Below are positions 27,734 to 37,111 of a stretch of 57,406 nucleotides of DNA, one piece after another. The notes beneath the pieces are model-generated. The model was not told where the DNA came from, searched no databases, and was given only the letters and a program-made list of their open reading frames with translations. Location: positions 1 through 57,406 of the forward strand of contig DATIKU010000055.1 of assembly GCA_035477215.1 (NCBI GenBank), given 5' to 3'. Position 1 is the stretch's first letter. Every line of letters begins with the position of its first letter. Made by a program: the position numbers and the translations under genes. The stretch comes from Spirochaetota bacterium (GTDB taxonomy: Bacteria > Spirochaetota > UBA4802 > UBA5368).

Positions 27734-29677
27734 ATGGCTCAGAAAAGCGACGAAATAAAAAAGCTGGAGCGCAGGGCCAAGGCCATGCTCCTCGACAAGG
27801 ACATCCCTCCCGCGAAGATGGACATCGTGCGTTCGCTCCTCAATAACACTGAAATCGCGTCCTGGGAACGCTACAACACCATCATCTCGCTCATACAAAC
27901 CTGTCCCGACAAGGCCCCGCCGAAACAGCGCGCGGAGAGGGTGGAGCTCAAACCCCGCAGGCCCCTCAAAAGAACGCAGACCGTGGAGGATGCCGCCGAG
28001 AGGCGAAGGGTCGTGGCGCTGGAGCCCGGGGGTGCCTTCGTCAACGCGCTCTTCGGAAAGTATAAAAGCCTCAAGCTGTTCAGGAAACGGTATCTGATCC
28101 ACGCGCCGAACAAGCTGGGGATAGGTATACGAAAGAGGTTGATCCCTTCCAGGCGCCTGCTGACGGTATTGGGGAGCGTTATAGCGGCGCAGGAGACCAT
28201 CCTGTCACGACTGCCAACGCTCATGCAGTCCATGCTCGATGATCCGGCGGTCGACGAGCCGATCGTCTTCAATTACCTGCGGCGATTCAGGGACTGGATG
28301 ATCGCAACACCGCTGGTGCAATATTCGTACGATTCGATAAAATGGATGGACCGGGGCGCCTTCGAGGACGAGCTGAAGGATTTCGTCGTGCCCTTCTTTT
28401 CATTTCTCAAACTCCCGGCCGAGACGCGCGAGATGATAATCCTTCAGCTTGAGAACAGGCTGCGGATGACCGACGATCTCCGCAAGGAGGAGACCGCTAC
28501 GAACGAGTCCGATGCCGCGCGCCGCGAGAAGGAAAAACGCAATCTGGAAAGGGAAAAGCAGATTTACGAATACATGATGCTCTTGAGGTCGTTTTTGCCG
28601 GGCGCCGCGCGCTCCGACTCTGCCCTTTCCCAGCAGCTGAGGCAGAGATACGGACTGCAGTCGTACCCGCAGCTGCTTCTGGCGCTGATGGAGGCGCTCG
28701 TGTTTCGCCGCGAAATCGATTATCGCGATCTCGACGCCTATTACGGCGTCCGTCCGCCGGTAGTGAGCGCGATCGAGTGGGACTACAGCCTCGACGCGGT
28801 GAAAAAGGCGGGGAAGGACCCGGAGTCGAGGAAGCGCCGTCATATAGACTCGCTGAGGCAGCGGCTTGTGCCTTATGAGGTGTTGTATGACCTGCTAAAT
28901 TTGAAAATAGACGGCCGCGACCTGCTGCTTCGGGCCTTCGAGGAGCAGTGGAGAATGGTGGATCGCCGCCAGCGTGATTTCGAGAATATCCACGATGAGG
29001 ATTTTATCTCTTTTCTCGACGGATGCGTGAACTACTTCAATAACTGTTTTGTTCCCGTCATCGATGGTTCTGTTATCAGATTTGAAGACCGGACCAGGAA
29101 CTCCCTCGAAGGGGCCGTGTTCGCTTTGGGGGTTTTCGCCGCCGAGCTTTCGGGACTTTCGCAGGTGCTCAGTGAGATGCATTTTTTTAAGACGAACAAT
29201 CCGACGCTCGTGCTGGGGAGAGAGGAGGTGCGGCGGATATTCCAGGGGAAGATTCCGTCGATGCAGCACGTCGAGCGCTTCGTAAGCGCCATCGGGCGCC
29301 TGTTTTTCGAGATGGGCGTCAGAATGCAGGCCGTTTACGACATGCATCGGCGGTGGGCGGCCGCGGGGGCCGCGGCCGAAATGGATTCGCTCCGTTCGCC
29401 GCTCGAGCGGGAAACCCTGGCGGCGGGCGACGACGCCGTCGCTCCGCTGCCTTTTCATGACTGTCGCATAAGCGGCTTCGAAAACGCGCGGGCCCTTTCA
29501 AAGACGCTCTCCGGGCGTTATCTGGTCGCCGATTCTCCCGGCGGCGTAATAGAGCACATTGCCGCCTTTTCATACCAGCTTGCCTACGAGTGTCAGAACG
29601 AGAATATCCGGGCAGATCTTTCGAGGCGCAAGGAGTTGATGGAGGAGATCCGAGAGCTTGCAGGGAAGGGCTCGTGA
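27734..29677 (+). CDS. uncharacterised 647-residue cytoplasmic protein
   Basis: No known family is recognised. There is no signal peptide or membrane helix. The protein looks mostly helical: a basic N-terminal third (to about 140), a helical region, a strongly charged probable coiled coil near 245-280 (RREKEKRNLEREKQIYEYM), and a long helical C-terminal half with the segment FISFLDGCVNYFNNCFVPVID. Codon use matches the surrounding genes, so it is not recently acquired. Its stop overlaps the GTG of the next gene (GTGA), making the two a coupled pair. Confidence 0.8.
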   Translation: MAQKSDEIKKLERRAKAMLLDKDIPPAKMDIVRSLLNNTEIASWERYNTIISLIQTCPDKAPPKQRAERVELKPRRPLKRTQTVEDAAERRRVVALEPGGAFVNALFGKYKSLKLFRKRYLIHAPNKLGIGIRKRLIPSRRLLTVLGSVIAAQETILSRLPTLMQSMLDDPAVDEPIVFNYLRRFRDWMIATPLVQYSYDSIKWMDRGAFEDELKDFVVPFFSFLKLPAETREMIILQLENRLRMTDDLRKEETATNESDAARREKEKRNLEREKQIYEYMMLLRSFLPGAARSDSALSQQLRQRYGLQSYPQLLLALMEALVFRREIDYRDLDAYYGVRPPVVSAIEWDYSLDAVKKAGKDPESRKRRHIDSLRQRLVPYEVLYDLLNLKIDGRDLLLRAFEEQWRMVDRRQRDFENIHDEDFISFLDGCVNYFNNCFVPVIDGSVIRFEDRTRNSLEGAVFALGVFAAELSGLSQVLSEMHFFKTNNPTLVLGREEVRRIFQGKIPSMQHVERFVSAIGRLFFEMGVRMQAVYDMHRRWAAAGAAAEMDSLRSPLERETLAAGDDAVAPLPFHDCRISGFENARALSKTLSGRYLVADSPGGVIEHIAAFSYQLAYECQNENIRADLSRRKELMEEIRELAGKGS

Positions 29678-30849
29678 GGAGTCTCCGGGTCTTCGCGGTG
29701 GTGGTTCTGCTCGCCCTCCCCGCGGTGGCGGCCGGGCCTGTCAAAGTGGCGGTGGTCGCGAGCAGGTACGACAGTGTCGAAAAATGGCTTCAGGCCTGCC
29801 GCATACCCTACACCGTCATAAAGTATGCGGACCTGAATGATCCGGACCTTTACATTCGTTACGACGCGTTATTTTTCCCTTCGGGCATGGAACCGCCGCC
29901 GGAAACAAGTATAAACATCCTTTCGCGCGGCACCAGTATCCAGGGGGTCACCCTCAGAGAAGGACATTACGAACTTGACCGGAAGGAGCTTGCCCGTAAA
30001 CTGCGCGCCTTTATCGACGGCGGAGGGAGCGCGTATTTTTCGGGTTATTCGTGGGACATCCTGCACGGCGCCTATGAGGATTTCAGTTTCTTTTACGGCT
30101 TCCCCTATATCGGGAGCGCGGGTACGATCGACCTGCGCCTCGAGGACGATCTATTGGGCTTTGTATCCATGCCGCGGTTTTCGGCACATATGCCTTTCTC
30201 CGGGTGGGTGGCGGTGAAATCCATCGGCGATGCGGACGTGCTTGCCGGCGGCAGGTTCCAGACCCCCAGGGGGGAGAAGGAGGGGCCGGTTATCGCGCGC
30301 CTGAAGCGCAACCGCGGCGAGGCCTACTATACCGGTTATTACGCGGGGGAGATTGGAAACCCGATAATGCGCTTTCTCATAATCCGGGTCGCCTTCAGGC
30401 GCCTTCTGACGGCGCTTGAAGCAAGCGCGGGAAGATGGGACCAGACTTCGGGCATTACGCTGGTCGATATGCTTCTACCCGGGGAGACTTCCCGGCGCTA
30501 TGCGGTCCCGCTCCGGAAGGGCCGTAATACGATTTATTTTGGAAGCGATGCGGGGTTCTTCCAGGCGGATGTCTATTCGGGCGACGAGATTATCGCTTCG
30601 CGGCAAACATGGGATAAGGTGTTCTCGCTCGATGTCCGGGCGGCCGGGGAAGGCCCGTACGGCCTGCGGGTCTATCCCGCGGGGAACGGCCGGCACATCC
30701 CGTTCGCCATCTCGGTCAAACACGGCCCGCGCCTGATCCCCTATTTCTGGAGGGTGGTCCTTGTCTTTTTGTTCCTTTCGGTGATCACCGCCCTCGTGTT
30801 TATCAATCGATTCATGAACCCGCGAAAATATTCGGGGCGGGCGCGATAA
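29674..30849 (+). CDS. secreted/membrane-anchored protein of unknown function
   Basis: GTG 29674 is chosen over longer frames because GGGAAGGG lies just upstream, it overlaps the previous stop (GTGA) and a signal peptide starts exactly there (MRSLRVFAVVVLLALPAVAA). The periplasmic part begins VKVAVVASRYDSVEKWL and looks like an alpha/beta fold related in outline to class I glutamine-amidotransferase-like domains (DALFFPSGMEPP; FIDGGGSAYFSGYSWDIL), then a beta-rich part. A single membrane helix lies near residues 358-378, with a short basic cytoplasmic tail. The 391 residues match no family I can name. Confidence 0.75.
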   Translation: MRSLRVFAVVVLLALPAVAAGPVKVAVVASRYDSVEKWLQACRIPYTVIKYADLNDPDLYIRYDALFFPSGMEPPPETSINILSRGTSIQGVTLREGHYELDRKELARKLRAFIDGGGSAYFSGYSWDILHGAYEDFSFFYGFPYIGSAGTIDLRLEDDLLGFVSMPRFSAHMPFSGWVAVKSIGDADVLAGGRFQTPRGEKEGPVIARLKRNRGEAYYTGYYAGEIGNPIMRFLIIRVAFRRLLTALEASAGRWDQTSGITLVDMLLPGETSRRYAVPLRKGRNTIYFGSDAGFFQADVYSGDEIIASRQTWDKVFSLDVRAAGEGPYGLRVYPAGNGRHIPFAISVKHGPRLIPYFWRVVLVFLFLSVITALVFINRFMNPRKYSGRAR

Positions 30850-30854
30850 AAGAG

Positions 30855-30885
30855 TTGCATTCATTTTCCACGCGGTTTTTTATAC
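30855..30885 (+). promoter_or_regulatory. possible promoter for parAB
   Basis: TTGCAT (30855-30860) is followed by a T-rich stretch and TTATAC (30880-30885), spacing 19, in the only A/T-rich part of the 162-base gap before parA. The spacing is longer than ideal. Confidence 0.2.
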
Positions 30886-31011
30886 CTGTTCAGCCGTTCG
30901 CGATGAAATCAACTCAGGTGAGGCCGTACTTTTTCGGCGGGAAGCTCCCACTCCGGGAGACCGTCCCGGCCGGCCCTACGGATGAAACGGCAGGTTAAGG
31001 AAGAAAACCGC

Positions 31012-31773
31012 ATGGGAAGAATTATATCGATTTCCAATCAGAAGGGAGGCGTCGGTAAAACAACCACCACCATCAACCTTTCAGCCTTCCTGGCCGAAAA
31101 GGGCAGGCGCGTGCTCATCATCGACATCGACCCCCAGGCGAACGCCGGCTACGGGCTCGGGATAAACGTGGAGGAGGCGGACAACACCCTCTACGAGGTG
31201 CTGATCGGCGAGGTGGGAATTCAGCAGGCGATCTACAAGACGGGCATCGAGAACCTGTTCATCATCCCTTCCAATATCCATCTGTCCGGCGCGCAGATGG
31301 ACCTGCTCGAACTCGAGGGCCGGGAGTATGTATTAAAAAAAGCTGTCGCGCCTATCAAAGACGATTTCGATTTCATCTTCATCGATTGTCCGCCGTCCCT
31401 CGGCGTCCTCACGCTCAACAGCCTCATCGCCGCCGATTCGGTGATGATCCCGCTCCAGTGCGAGTATTACGCGCTCGAGGGGCTCAGCCAGCTTTTACGG
31501 ATCATATCGATGGTGCAGGAAAGCCTGAACCGAAATCTGAAAATAGAGGGCGTGGTGCTCACCATGTACGATTCGCGCACCAACCTCTCGCAGCAGGTGG
31601 TATCCGACGTGCGCGAGTTTTTCAAGGATAAGGTGTTCAAGAGCATCGTGCCGCGGAACGTCCGACTCTCCGAGGCCCCATCGTTCGGGAAGCCCATAGG
31701 CATGTACGACCGGCATTGCATCGGCAGCGAACGCTACGAGGCTCTGGCGGAAGAGGTGTTGAATAATGCCTAA
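31012..31773 (+). CDS. parA: chromosome-partitioning ATPase ParA (Soj)
   Basis: Deviant Walker-A ATPase that moves ParB-parS complexes over the nucleoid. The N-terminus [19 protein letters not shown] carries the KGGVGKT signature; [10 protein letters not shown] and FIDCPPSLG are the A' and B motifs. ATG 31012 is preferred: TAAGGAAG lies eight bases upstream and the 253 residues equal the Soj length. A frame extended to ATG 30982 would add ten residues with no SD. The gene overlaps parB by eight bases. Confidence 0.95.
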   Translation: MGRIISISNQKGGVGKTTTTINLSAFLAEKGRRVLIIDIDPQANAGYGLGINVEEADNTLYEVLIGEVGIQQAIYKTGIENLFIIPSNIHLSGAQMDLLELEGREYVLKKAVAPIKDDFDFIFIDCPPSLGVLTLNSLIAADSVMIPLQCEYYALEGLSQLLRIISMVQESLNRNLKIEGVVLTMYDSRTNLSQQVVSDVREFFKDKVFKSIVPRNVRLSEAPSFGKPIGMYDRHCIGSERYEALAEEVLNNA

Positions 31774-32662
31774 GAAGGTGCTGGGCAAGGGACTGGGCGC
31801 GATCATTTCGAGCTCGCCGACGCCCGTAGATTCGATGGAATTTGCGATAACCGAGGCAAAGGACCGGATAGTGGAGCTCGAGCTCGGCGCCATCCGGCCC
31901 AACCCGGACCAGCCCAGGACCCATTTTAACGAAGGGGAGCTCGAAGGCCTCGCCGAATCGATCAGGAACGTGGGGCTGATACAGCCCATCGTCGTGCGGC
32001 GCGACGGGGAGAGCTACTACATCGTGGCCGGCGAGCGGCGTCTGCGCGCGTCGAAGCTCGCCGGCCTGCAGAAGATTAAAAGCATCGTAATCCGCGCGAA
32101 CGAGGAGGAAAACCTCACGCTCGCGCTCATCGAGAACATCCAGCGCACGGACCTCGACCCGATTGAGGAGGCGAAGGCCTACCGCCTGCTCATCACCCGC
32201 TTCCGCCTCAAACAGCAGGACGTCGCCCAGCGCGTGGGCAAGGACCGCGCCACCGTCGCCAACCTCATGCGCCTTCTCTACCTGCCCGAGCAGATACAGC
32301 GCGCGGTCTCCGAGGGAAGAATAAGCGTGGGCCACGCGAAGGTGCTCCTGGCGCTTCCTCCGGAACGGCAGAACGCTCTCTTCAACGAGATCCTCGACAA
32401 GGGCTGTTCGGTGCGAATGCTCGAGAAGATGGTGGAGTCCGGGAAAGACGAGGATGGAATGGCCGGGAAAGGGGGCGCCGCGAAAAAGTCCGGATCGAGG
32501 GACACCGCCCATATTCGGAAGATGGAAGAGATGCTCGTTTCCTTTCTCGGCACCAAGGTCGAGATACGTCATTCGGGCGGAAAGGGGCGTATCGAAATAA
32601 GCTACTATTCCCTGGACGATTTCGAACGGATCATCGAAATTTTGCGCAAAGGGCGCTCCTAA
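31766..32662 (+). CDS. parB: chromosome-partitioning protein ParB (Spo0J)
   Basis: CTP-dependent DNA clamp that loads at parS. The start matches the family ([12 protein letters not shown]). The CTPase/N-terminal domain has IRPNPDQPR, the arginine patch GERR at 89-92 and ENIQRTDL at 123-130. A helix-turn-helix region follows ([20 protein letters not shown]), then a C-terminal dimerisation domain. The length, 298 residues, is normal. No parS palindrome of the standard 16-base type was seen in the window. It converges on the phosphoesterase gene 18 bases downstream. Confidence 0.95.
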   Translation: MPKKVLGKGLGAIISSSPTPVDSMEFAITEAKDRIVELELGAIRPNPDQPRTHFNEGELEGLAESIRNVGLIQPIVVRRDGESYYIVAGERRLRASKLAGLQKIKSIVIRANEEENLTLALIENIQRTDLDPIEEAKAYRLLITRFRLKQQDVAQRVGKDRATVANLMRLLYLPEQIQRAVSEGRISVGHAKVLLALPPERQNALFNEILDKGCSVRMLEKMVESGKDEDGMAGKGGAAKKSGSRDTAHIRKMEEMLVSFLGTKVEIRHSGGKGRIEISYYSLDDFERIIEILRKGRS

Positions 32663-32680
32663 AACGCAGCACTGTGCCCG

Positions 32681-33172
32681 TCAGTCGACCTCTATCTTTA
32701 TCTTTTCAACCCTGTCTGTTTCCGTGTCCAGCACCGACACCGTCCGCTCGTCCTCGCGGTAAATCGAACCGGGATTGATGACGCGCGTTTTATTCGAAAC
32801 GTAGTTCTCGAATATATGGGTATGCCCCTTGATTATGTAATCGTAGGCGCCCGAGGACACCGCTTTACGGAAGGAGGGGATGTCGTTTCCGTGACAGAGC
32901 AGTATGCGTTTGTCGCCCGCGGTGAAGTCGCAGCAGTCATTCACGCAGCCAAAGCCCAGATTGCGCGCCTTGTCGTTGATGGCCTCGGCGTCGAGGTCGC
33001 AGTTGCCAAGCACGAACCGGCAGGGAACATCCTTGAAGAGCTCCATTATTTTGGGCGAGGTGAGGTCACCCGCGTGTACCACGAGGTCGACTCCGCGGGC
33101 CTTGAAAACGGTGACGGCCTTTTCGACCATGGCGACGTCGTTGTGGGTGTCGGAGATGATGCCGATTTTCAC
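32681..33172 (-). CDS. YfcE/MJ0936-type metallophosphoesterase
   Basis: Small calcineurin-like phosphodiesterase of 163 residues. All metal-binding motifs are present: Asp8 and His10 (SDTHN), HAGDL, LGNCD, LCHGND and KGHTHIF. Such enzymes hydrolyse phosphodiesters in vitro; the natural substrate is not known. GTG start at 33172 overlaps the metG stop (GTGA), so it is the last gene of the metG operon. Confidence 0.9.
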   Translation of the reverse strand: MKIGIISDTHNDVAMVEKAVTVFKARGVDLVVHAGDLTSPKIMELFKDVPCRFVLGNCDLDAEAINDKARNLGFGCVNDCCDFTAGDKRILLCHGNDIPSFRKAVSSGAYDYIIKGHTHIFENYVSNKTRVINPGSIYREDERTVSVLDTETDRVEKIKIEVD

Positions 33173-35085
33173 GACAGCTTCGCCCCGACGGGGATGTCGC
33201 CGCTCACCTCGACCAGGACGGGCCGGTCTTTTTTGTCCTTTCTGGCGGCAAGAAGCATTCCGTGCGAGGTTCGCTTGAAAAGACTGGCCGGCTTGAGGTT
33301 GGCGACGAGTAGAATCTTTTTTCCCACAAGATATTCCGGTTTGTAATGCAGCGCCAGTCCGGCGATGATGGTACGCGTATCGGCCCCTGAATCCACGCGC
33401 AGCTCCAGGAGTTTATCCGATCCCTCGACAACCGAGGCCTCGATGATTTGGGCTACGCGGATGTCCACCTTCGCGAACTCGCTTATGTCGATCAGCCCGT
33501 CGCCGGAGGCCGCTTCGGCGGAGGGCTTCGGAGAGGGCTGTCCGGCATTCGGCTTTTCCTTTTCGATGCGCGGGTAGAGCACGCCCATCTCCCCGAGAGG
33601 CGTTCCGGTCGCGAGCGCATCGAGCGAGGATATGCGGTCCAGACCGGTGTTGCCCGGAAGGCCGAGCGCCGTAAGTATCACCGGCGCCGTGCGGTTGAGC
33701 ACGGGCGAAAGTACCACGGCGACGCCCGCGATAGATTCGAGAAGGTTGCGCATCGTCGAAGAAAGTTCCGCCGTTTTGTTTTCCTTCGCGAGCTGCCAGG
33801 GCTTGTGTTCGTCGATATACCTGTTGAGACAGCGGATGAACTCCCAGAGCTTTTCGATCGCCACGCTGAACTGGAAGGAGTCGACATGCGCAGTATAGGC
33901 GGCGACGGCCTCGTTGAATTTCGTAAGGAGCGCCTCGCGTCCGGCGCTTCGGGCCGTATCGAGAGCGGGAATGTTGCCGTTGAAGAATTTCCGGACCATG
34001 TCGAACGAGCGCTTGACGAGGTTCCCCAGATCGTTGGCAAGATCGTAGTTGATACGGTTGACGATGGCCTCCTCGCTGAAGCGCGCGTCGGAGCCGAAGT
34101 TCATCTCGCGCAGGAAAAAGTAGCGGATCTGGTCGTTGCCGAAACGGTCGATGAGCTCGAGCGGGCGAACGACATTGCCGAGGCTCTTGGACATCTTGGC
34201 ATCCTCCATGTTCCAGTAGCCGTGAACGTTCAGGTGGAGGAACGGCTCGATGCCCGCGGCCTTCAGCATGGTGGGCCAGAAGATGCCGTGGGGCTTGACG
34301 ATGTCCTTGGCGATGAGGTGGTGCGCGACGGGCCAGTAGCGCCTGAACTTCGCGTCGTCGGGAAAGCCGATCGCGCTGATATAATTGATGAGCGCGTCGA
34401 ACCAGACATAGGTAACGAACTTGTCGTCGAACGGGAGGGTTATCCCCCACTGAAGCCGCGTTTTCGGTCGGGAGATACAGAGGTCCTCGAGCGCCTCCCC
34501 TTCGAGCATTGCGAGCACCTCATTACGATAGCGCTCGGGACGGATGAAATCGGGATGCGATTTGATATAATCGACAAGCCATCCCTGGTATTTGCTCATC
34601 TTGAAAAAATAATTGCTCTCCTCGATGTATTCAAGCGGCTTGTTGTGGTCCGGACATCTGCCGTCGACCATGTCCTTCCCGGTGAAGAAGCGCTCGCAGC
34701 CGTAGCAGTAGTGGCCGCCATAGCTGGCGAAATAGATGTCGCCGGCATCGTACACCTTTTGCAGAACGGCCTGAACCACTTTCCGGTGCCGCTCCTCGGT
34801 GGTGCGGATGAAGTCGTCGAAGCCGAGGTCCATCTTTTGCCAGGTGTCGCGGAAAAGCGAGCTGATGCGGTCGGAGTATTCCTTCGGTTGTGCTCCGGCC
34901 TCGGCGGCGGCCTTGACGATCTTGTCGCCGTGCTCGTCGGTGCCGGTAAGGAAGTAGGACTCGTATCCCATCAGTGTATAGTGCCGTTTGAGAAAGTCGG
35001 CGAGGATGGTGGTGTAGGCGTGGCCCATGTGCGGTTCGGCATTGACATAGTAGATGGGGGTCGTAACGTAGAATCGCTTGTCCAT
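33169..35085 (-). CDS. metG: methionyl-tRNA synthetase
   Basis: Class I aminoacyl-tRNA synthetase of 638 residues. HIGH-type motif HMGH at 19-22, zinc-knuckle cysteines around YCYGC (residues 127-130) and GRCPDH, and KMSKS at 297-301 (AKMSKSLGN). The last 100 residues are a Trbp111-like tRNA-binding domain (VDIRVAQIIEASVVEGSDKL) that in many bacteria dimerises the enzyme. It lies nine bases after ricT and overlaps the phosphoesterase by four bases. Confidence 0.96.
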   Translation of the reverse strand: MDKRFYVTTPIYYVNAEPHMGHAYTTILADFLKRHYTLMGYESYFLTGTDEHGDKIVKAAAEAGAQPKEYSDRISSLFRDTWQKMDLGFDDFIRTTEERHRKVVQAVLQKVYDAGDIYFASYGGHYCYGCERFFTGKDMVDGRCPDHNKPLEYIEESNYFFKMSKYQGWLVDYIKSHPDFIRPERYRNEVLAMLEGEALEDLCISRPKTRLQWGITLPFDDKFVTYVWFDALINYISAIGFPDDAKFRRYWPVAHHLIAKDIVKPHGIFWPTMLKAAGIEPFLHLNVHGYWNMEDAKMSKSLGNVVRPLELIDRFGNDQIRYFFLREMNFGSDARFSEEAIVNRINYDLANDLGNLVKRSFDMVRKFFNGNIPALDTARSAGREALLTKFNEAVAAYTAHVDSFQFSVAIEKLWEFIRCLNRYIDEHKPWQLAKENKTAELSSTMRNLLESIAGVAVVLSPVLNRTAPVILTALGLPGNTGLDRISSLDALATGTPLGEMGVLYPRIEKEKPNAGQPSPKPSAEAASGDGLIDISEFAKVDIRVAQIIEASVVEGSDKLLELRVDSGADTRTIIAGLALHYKPEYLVGKKILLVANLKPASLFKRTSHGMLLAARKDKKDRPVLVEVSGDIPVGAKLS

Positions 35086-35094
35086 CGAATCCTC

Positions 35095-35973
35095 TTAAAC
35101 CGGTTCTTTCTCGAGAACTTCGTCGAGCACCGCGGTGATGCGCTCCATCACCTCCTGGGTGATGTGGTAGCGGTTACCCGTAGCCTGGATGTCCTCCCGT
35201 TTAACCGTCACAACGTGATCGGCGCAGCGCAGTCGCACCGTCTCCTTTAGCGGATCGGCGAACTCCACGGTGTAGTCCTTGGGGCCTATTTTAATGGTGG
35301 CGCCGTGCCTCGGCATGAGCTCGTTCATCTCCTTGTAGACGTTGTACTCATAACCGAGGCAGCAGAGCAGCCTGCCGCACATTCCCGATATCTTGAGCGA
35401 ATTCAGGTTGAGGTTCTGCTCCTTGGCCATCTTGATCGAGACCGGGTCAAACTCTTCCTTGAGGTTGACGCAGCAGAGTTCCTTGCCGCAGGGACCGAAG
35501 CCGCCCATGATCCGCGCCTCATCGCGCACCCCTATCTGGCGCATCTCGATCCGAGTGCGGAATACGGTGGCGAGGTCGCGCACCAACTCCCTGAAGTCGA
35601 TGCGGTTTTCGGCCACGAAGTAGAAGATGATCTTGGTGCGGTCGAAGAGGCATTTGACCGACACCAGCTTCATGTCGAGCTTCTTTCCCTTCGCCTTTTC
35701 CCTGCAGACGGCGAAGGCCTTTTTCTCGATGGTCTCGATCTCGGGAAGCGCGCCCAGGTCTTCGAGGGTGACCTTTCTCAAAAGTCTTCCCTTTACCTCG
35801 GAGGTTTTTCGCCTCAGGTGCGTGGGGCACTTGAAAACACGGCCCATGTCGACCCCGTGTTCGGTCTCGACGATGCACAGCGCATTACGTTTGACGAAAA
35901 GCCCGTTGGTGTTAACGTAATATATCTGAAAGCTGTTGCGAAGTTTCACGCCGGTATGTTCCATGATGCGCAT
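35095..35973 (-). CDS. ricT: PSP1-domain protein RicT (YaaT)
   Basis: PSP1 superfamily protein of 292 residues. The six conserved cysteines are present: Cys162, 167, 168 (GPCGKELCC) and Cys199, 204, 205 (GMCGRLLCC); in Bacillus such cysteines of the Ric complex bind iron-sulfur clusters and the complex acts with RNase Y in mRNA maturation. The order holB-ricT is the same as in Bacillus (holB-yaaT), which supports the assignment. ATG 35973 is used; ATG 35964 is an in-frame alternative. Confidence 0.9.
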   Translation of the reverse strand: MRIMEHTGVKLRNSFQIYYVNTNGLFVKRNALCIVETEHGVDMGRVFKCPTHLRRKTSEVKGRLLRKVTLEDLGALPEIETIEKKAFAVCREKAKGKKLDMKLVSVKCLFDRTKIIFYFVAENRIDFRELVRDLATVFRTRIEMRQIGVRDEARIMGGFGPCGKELCCVNLKEEFDPVSIKMAKEQNLNLNSLKISGMCGRLLCCLGYEYNVYKEMNELMPRHGATIKIGPKDYTVEFADPLKETVRLRCADHVVTVKREDIQATGNRYHITQEVMERITAVLDEVLEKEPV

Positions 35974-35981
35974 CCTTGTTC

Positions 35982-36980
35982 TTATGTGGAGATCCCGGGC
36001 CCGGAGGCATGGTCGTCTCCGGGATACAGTGAGTATAGCATCCCCTTTAGTCCGATTCTAAGATTCAGATTATGGGACTGGCCTTTTTTCAATGCAAGTA
36101 GTATTTTAACCAGGCCGAAAAGCCTCCCGGCATCGGAGAGCGCGAGGCCGTCGAATTCCGCGGGGGGGGCTGCACCGGACTCGAGCAAAACGAGGTTCCA
36201 TCGGAAGAAATTGACGAGCGCGTCGAGCACCATGTCGGCTCCAGCGGCCTTTACGGCCTTTTCGATCTGCGGGTCGAAGGCGTCGCCGTCCCTGATGTAG
36301 CGCGCTACCTCGCCGCATAATGCGGTCACCTCCCCGCGCCTGGAGTCGTCGGCGAGCGTTACGGCGAGGGCGAATGATCCGCCCGTGAAAGGTGCGATCA
36401 GTCGTGAAGCGGCCGCATCGACGCCCCGTTCGGCGAGAAAGGCGCACACCGCCTCCTCGTGCGGCGCGTGGAATTTCATGACCAGGCACCGCGACAGGAT
36501 TGTGGGCAGTATGCGGGAGCTGTTCGAGGCGGTCAGTATGATGCGCGCCGAGGGAGGCGGCTCCTCTATCGTTTTAAGCAGGGCGTTCTGCCCTTCCTCG
36601 AGTATGCGGTCGACGCTGTCCACGAGGACGGCGGTGAGTCCGCTTACGGAGCGGCGGGAAAGGCGCTCGATTAGCCGGCGCACGGTCCCCTCTTCGCGTT
36701 TCTCCTCGTCGCCGATCGGAATGATGCCGCGCTCGTTGGGGCCCAGCCCGATAAAATCAGGGTGAGTGCCCCGTTCGATCGCCGAGCAGGCGGGGCAGGC
36801 GAGGCAGGGTTTATGGATCGCGGTGCAAAAAAGCGAAGCGAGCAATCGCCGCGCGAGGAGGCGCTTGCCGATGCCGTCCGTGCCCGCAAAAAGCATGGTC
36901 TGCGGCAGGCGATTGCGCTCCATCATGCGTTCGAGAAGCTCGATCTGCCGTTGGTGGCCCAGTATTCCCGTGGCATTCAT
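35982..36980 (-). CDS. holB: DNA polymerase III delta-prime subunit
   Basis: Clamp-loader subunit, 332 residues. The start is put at ATG 36980, where the conserved beginning (TGILGHQRQIELLERM) starts; a longer open frame upstream to 37220 runs into the kinase gene and is low-quality sequence. A Walker-A-like GTDGIGKR lies at 33-40; the four zinc cysteines are Cys52, 59, 62 and 65; QNALLKTIEEPP and ILSRCLVMKF (SRC motif) follow. It precedes ricT by eight bases in transcription order. Confidence 0.92.
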   Translation of the reverse strand: MNATGILGHQRQIELLERMMERNRLPQTMLFAGTDGIGKRLLARRLLASLFCTAIHKPCLACPACSAIERGTHPDFIGLGPNERGIIPIGDEEKREEGTVRRLIERLSRRSVSGLTAVLVDSVDRILEEGQNALLKTIEEPPPSARIILTASNSSRILPTILSRCLVMKFHAPHEEAVCAFLAERGVDAAASRLIAPFTGGSFALAVTLADDSRRGEVTALCGEVARYIRDGDAFDPQIEKAVKAAGADMVLDALVNFFRWNLVLLESGAAPPAEFDGLALSDAGRLFGLVKILLALKKGQSHNLNLRIGLKGMLYSLYPGDDHASGPGIST

Positions 36981-37043
36981 ACCCCCATGCGGATACGGAC
37001 GCTGTGTTTTGACAAGTAAAATATGACGGGGCGGTTTCGCGGA

Positions 37044-37109
37044 CAAGGGGCTGGAGAACAAGGGATTACAACCCCTTGCTCTGTCACGGAGCGTACCCCT
37101 TGTGGTACG
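37044..37109. repeat. cluster of CAAGGG/CCCTTG inverted repeats
   Basis: Four copies of CAAGGG(G) or its complement lie within 60 bases: 37044-37050 and 37059-37064 in one direction, 37072-37078 and 37096-37102 in the other. CAAGGG 37059-37064 can pair with CCCTTG 37073-37078; CGTACC 37092-37097 pairs with GGTACG 37104-37109 right after the kinase stop. No T tract is seen, so terminator function is doubtful. Confidence 0.5.
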
Positions 37110-37111
37110 TC

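Noticed and set aside
33448-35250. A 600-codon open frame on the plus strand opposite metG
   Set aside because: It is a mirror of the high-GC metG codons; the metG product is fully recognisable on the other strand and the antisense protein shows no family pattern.
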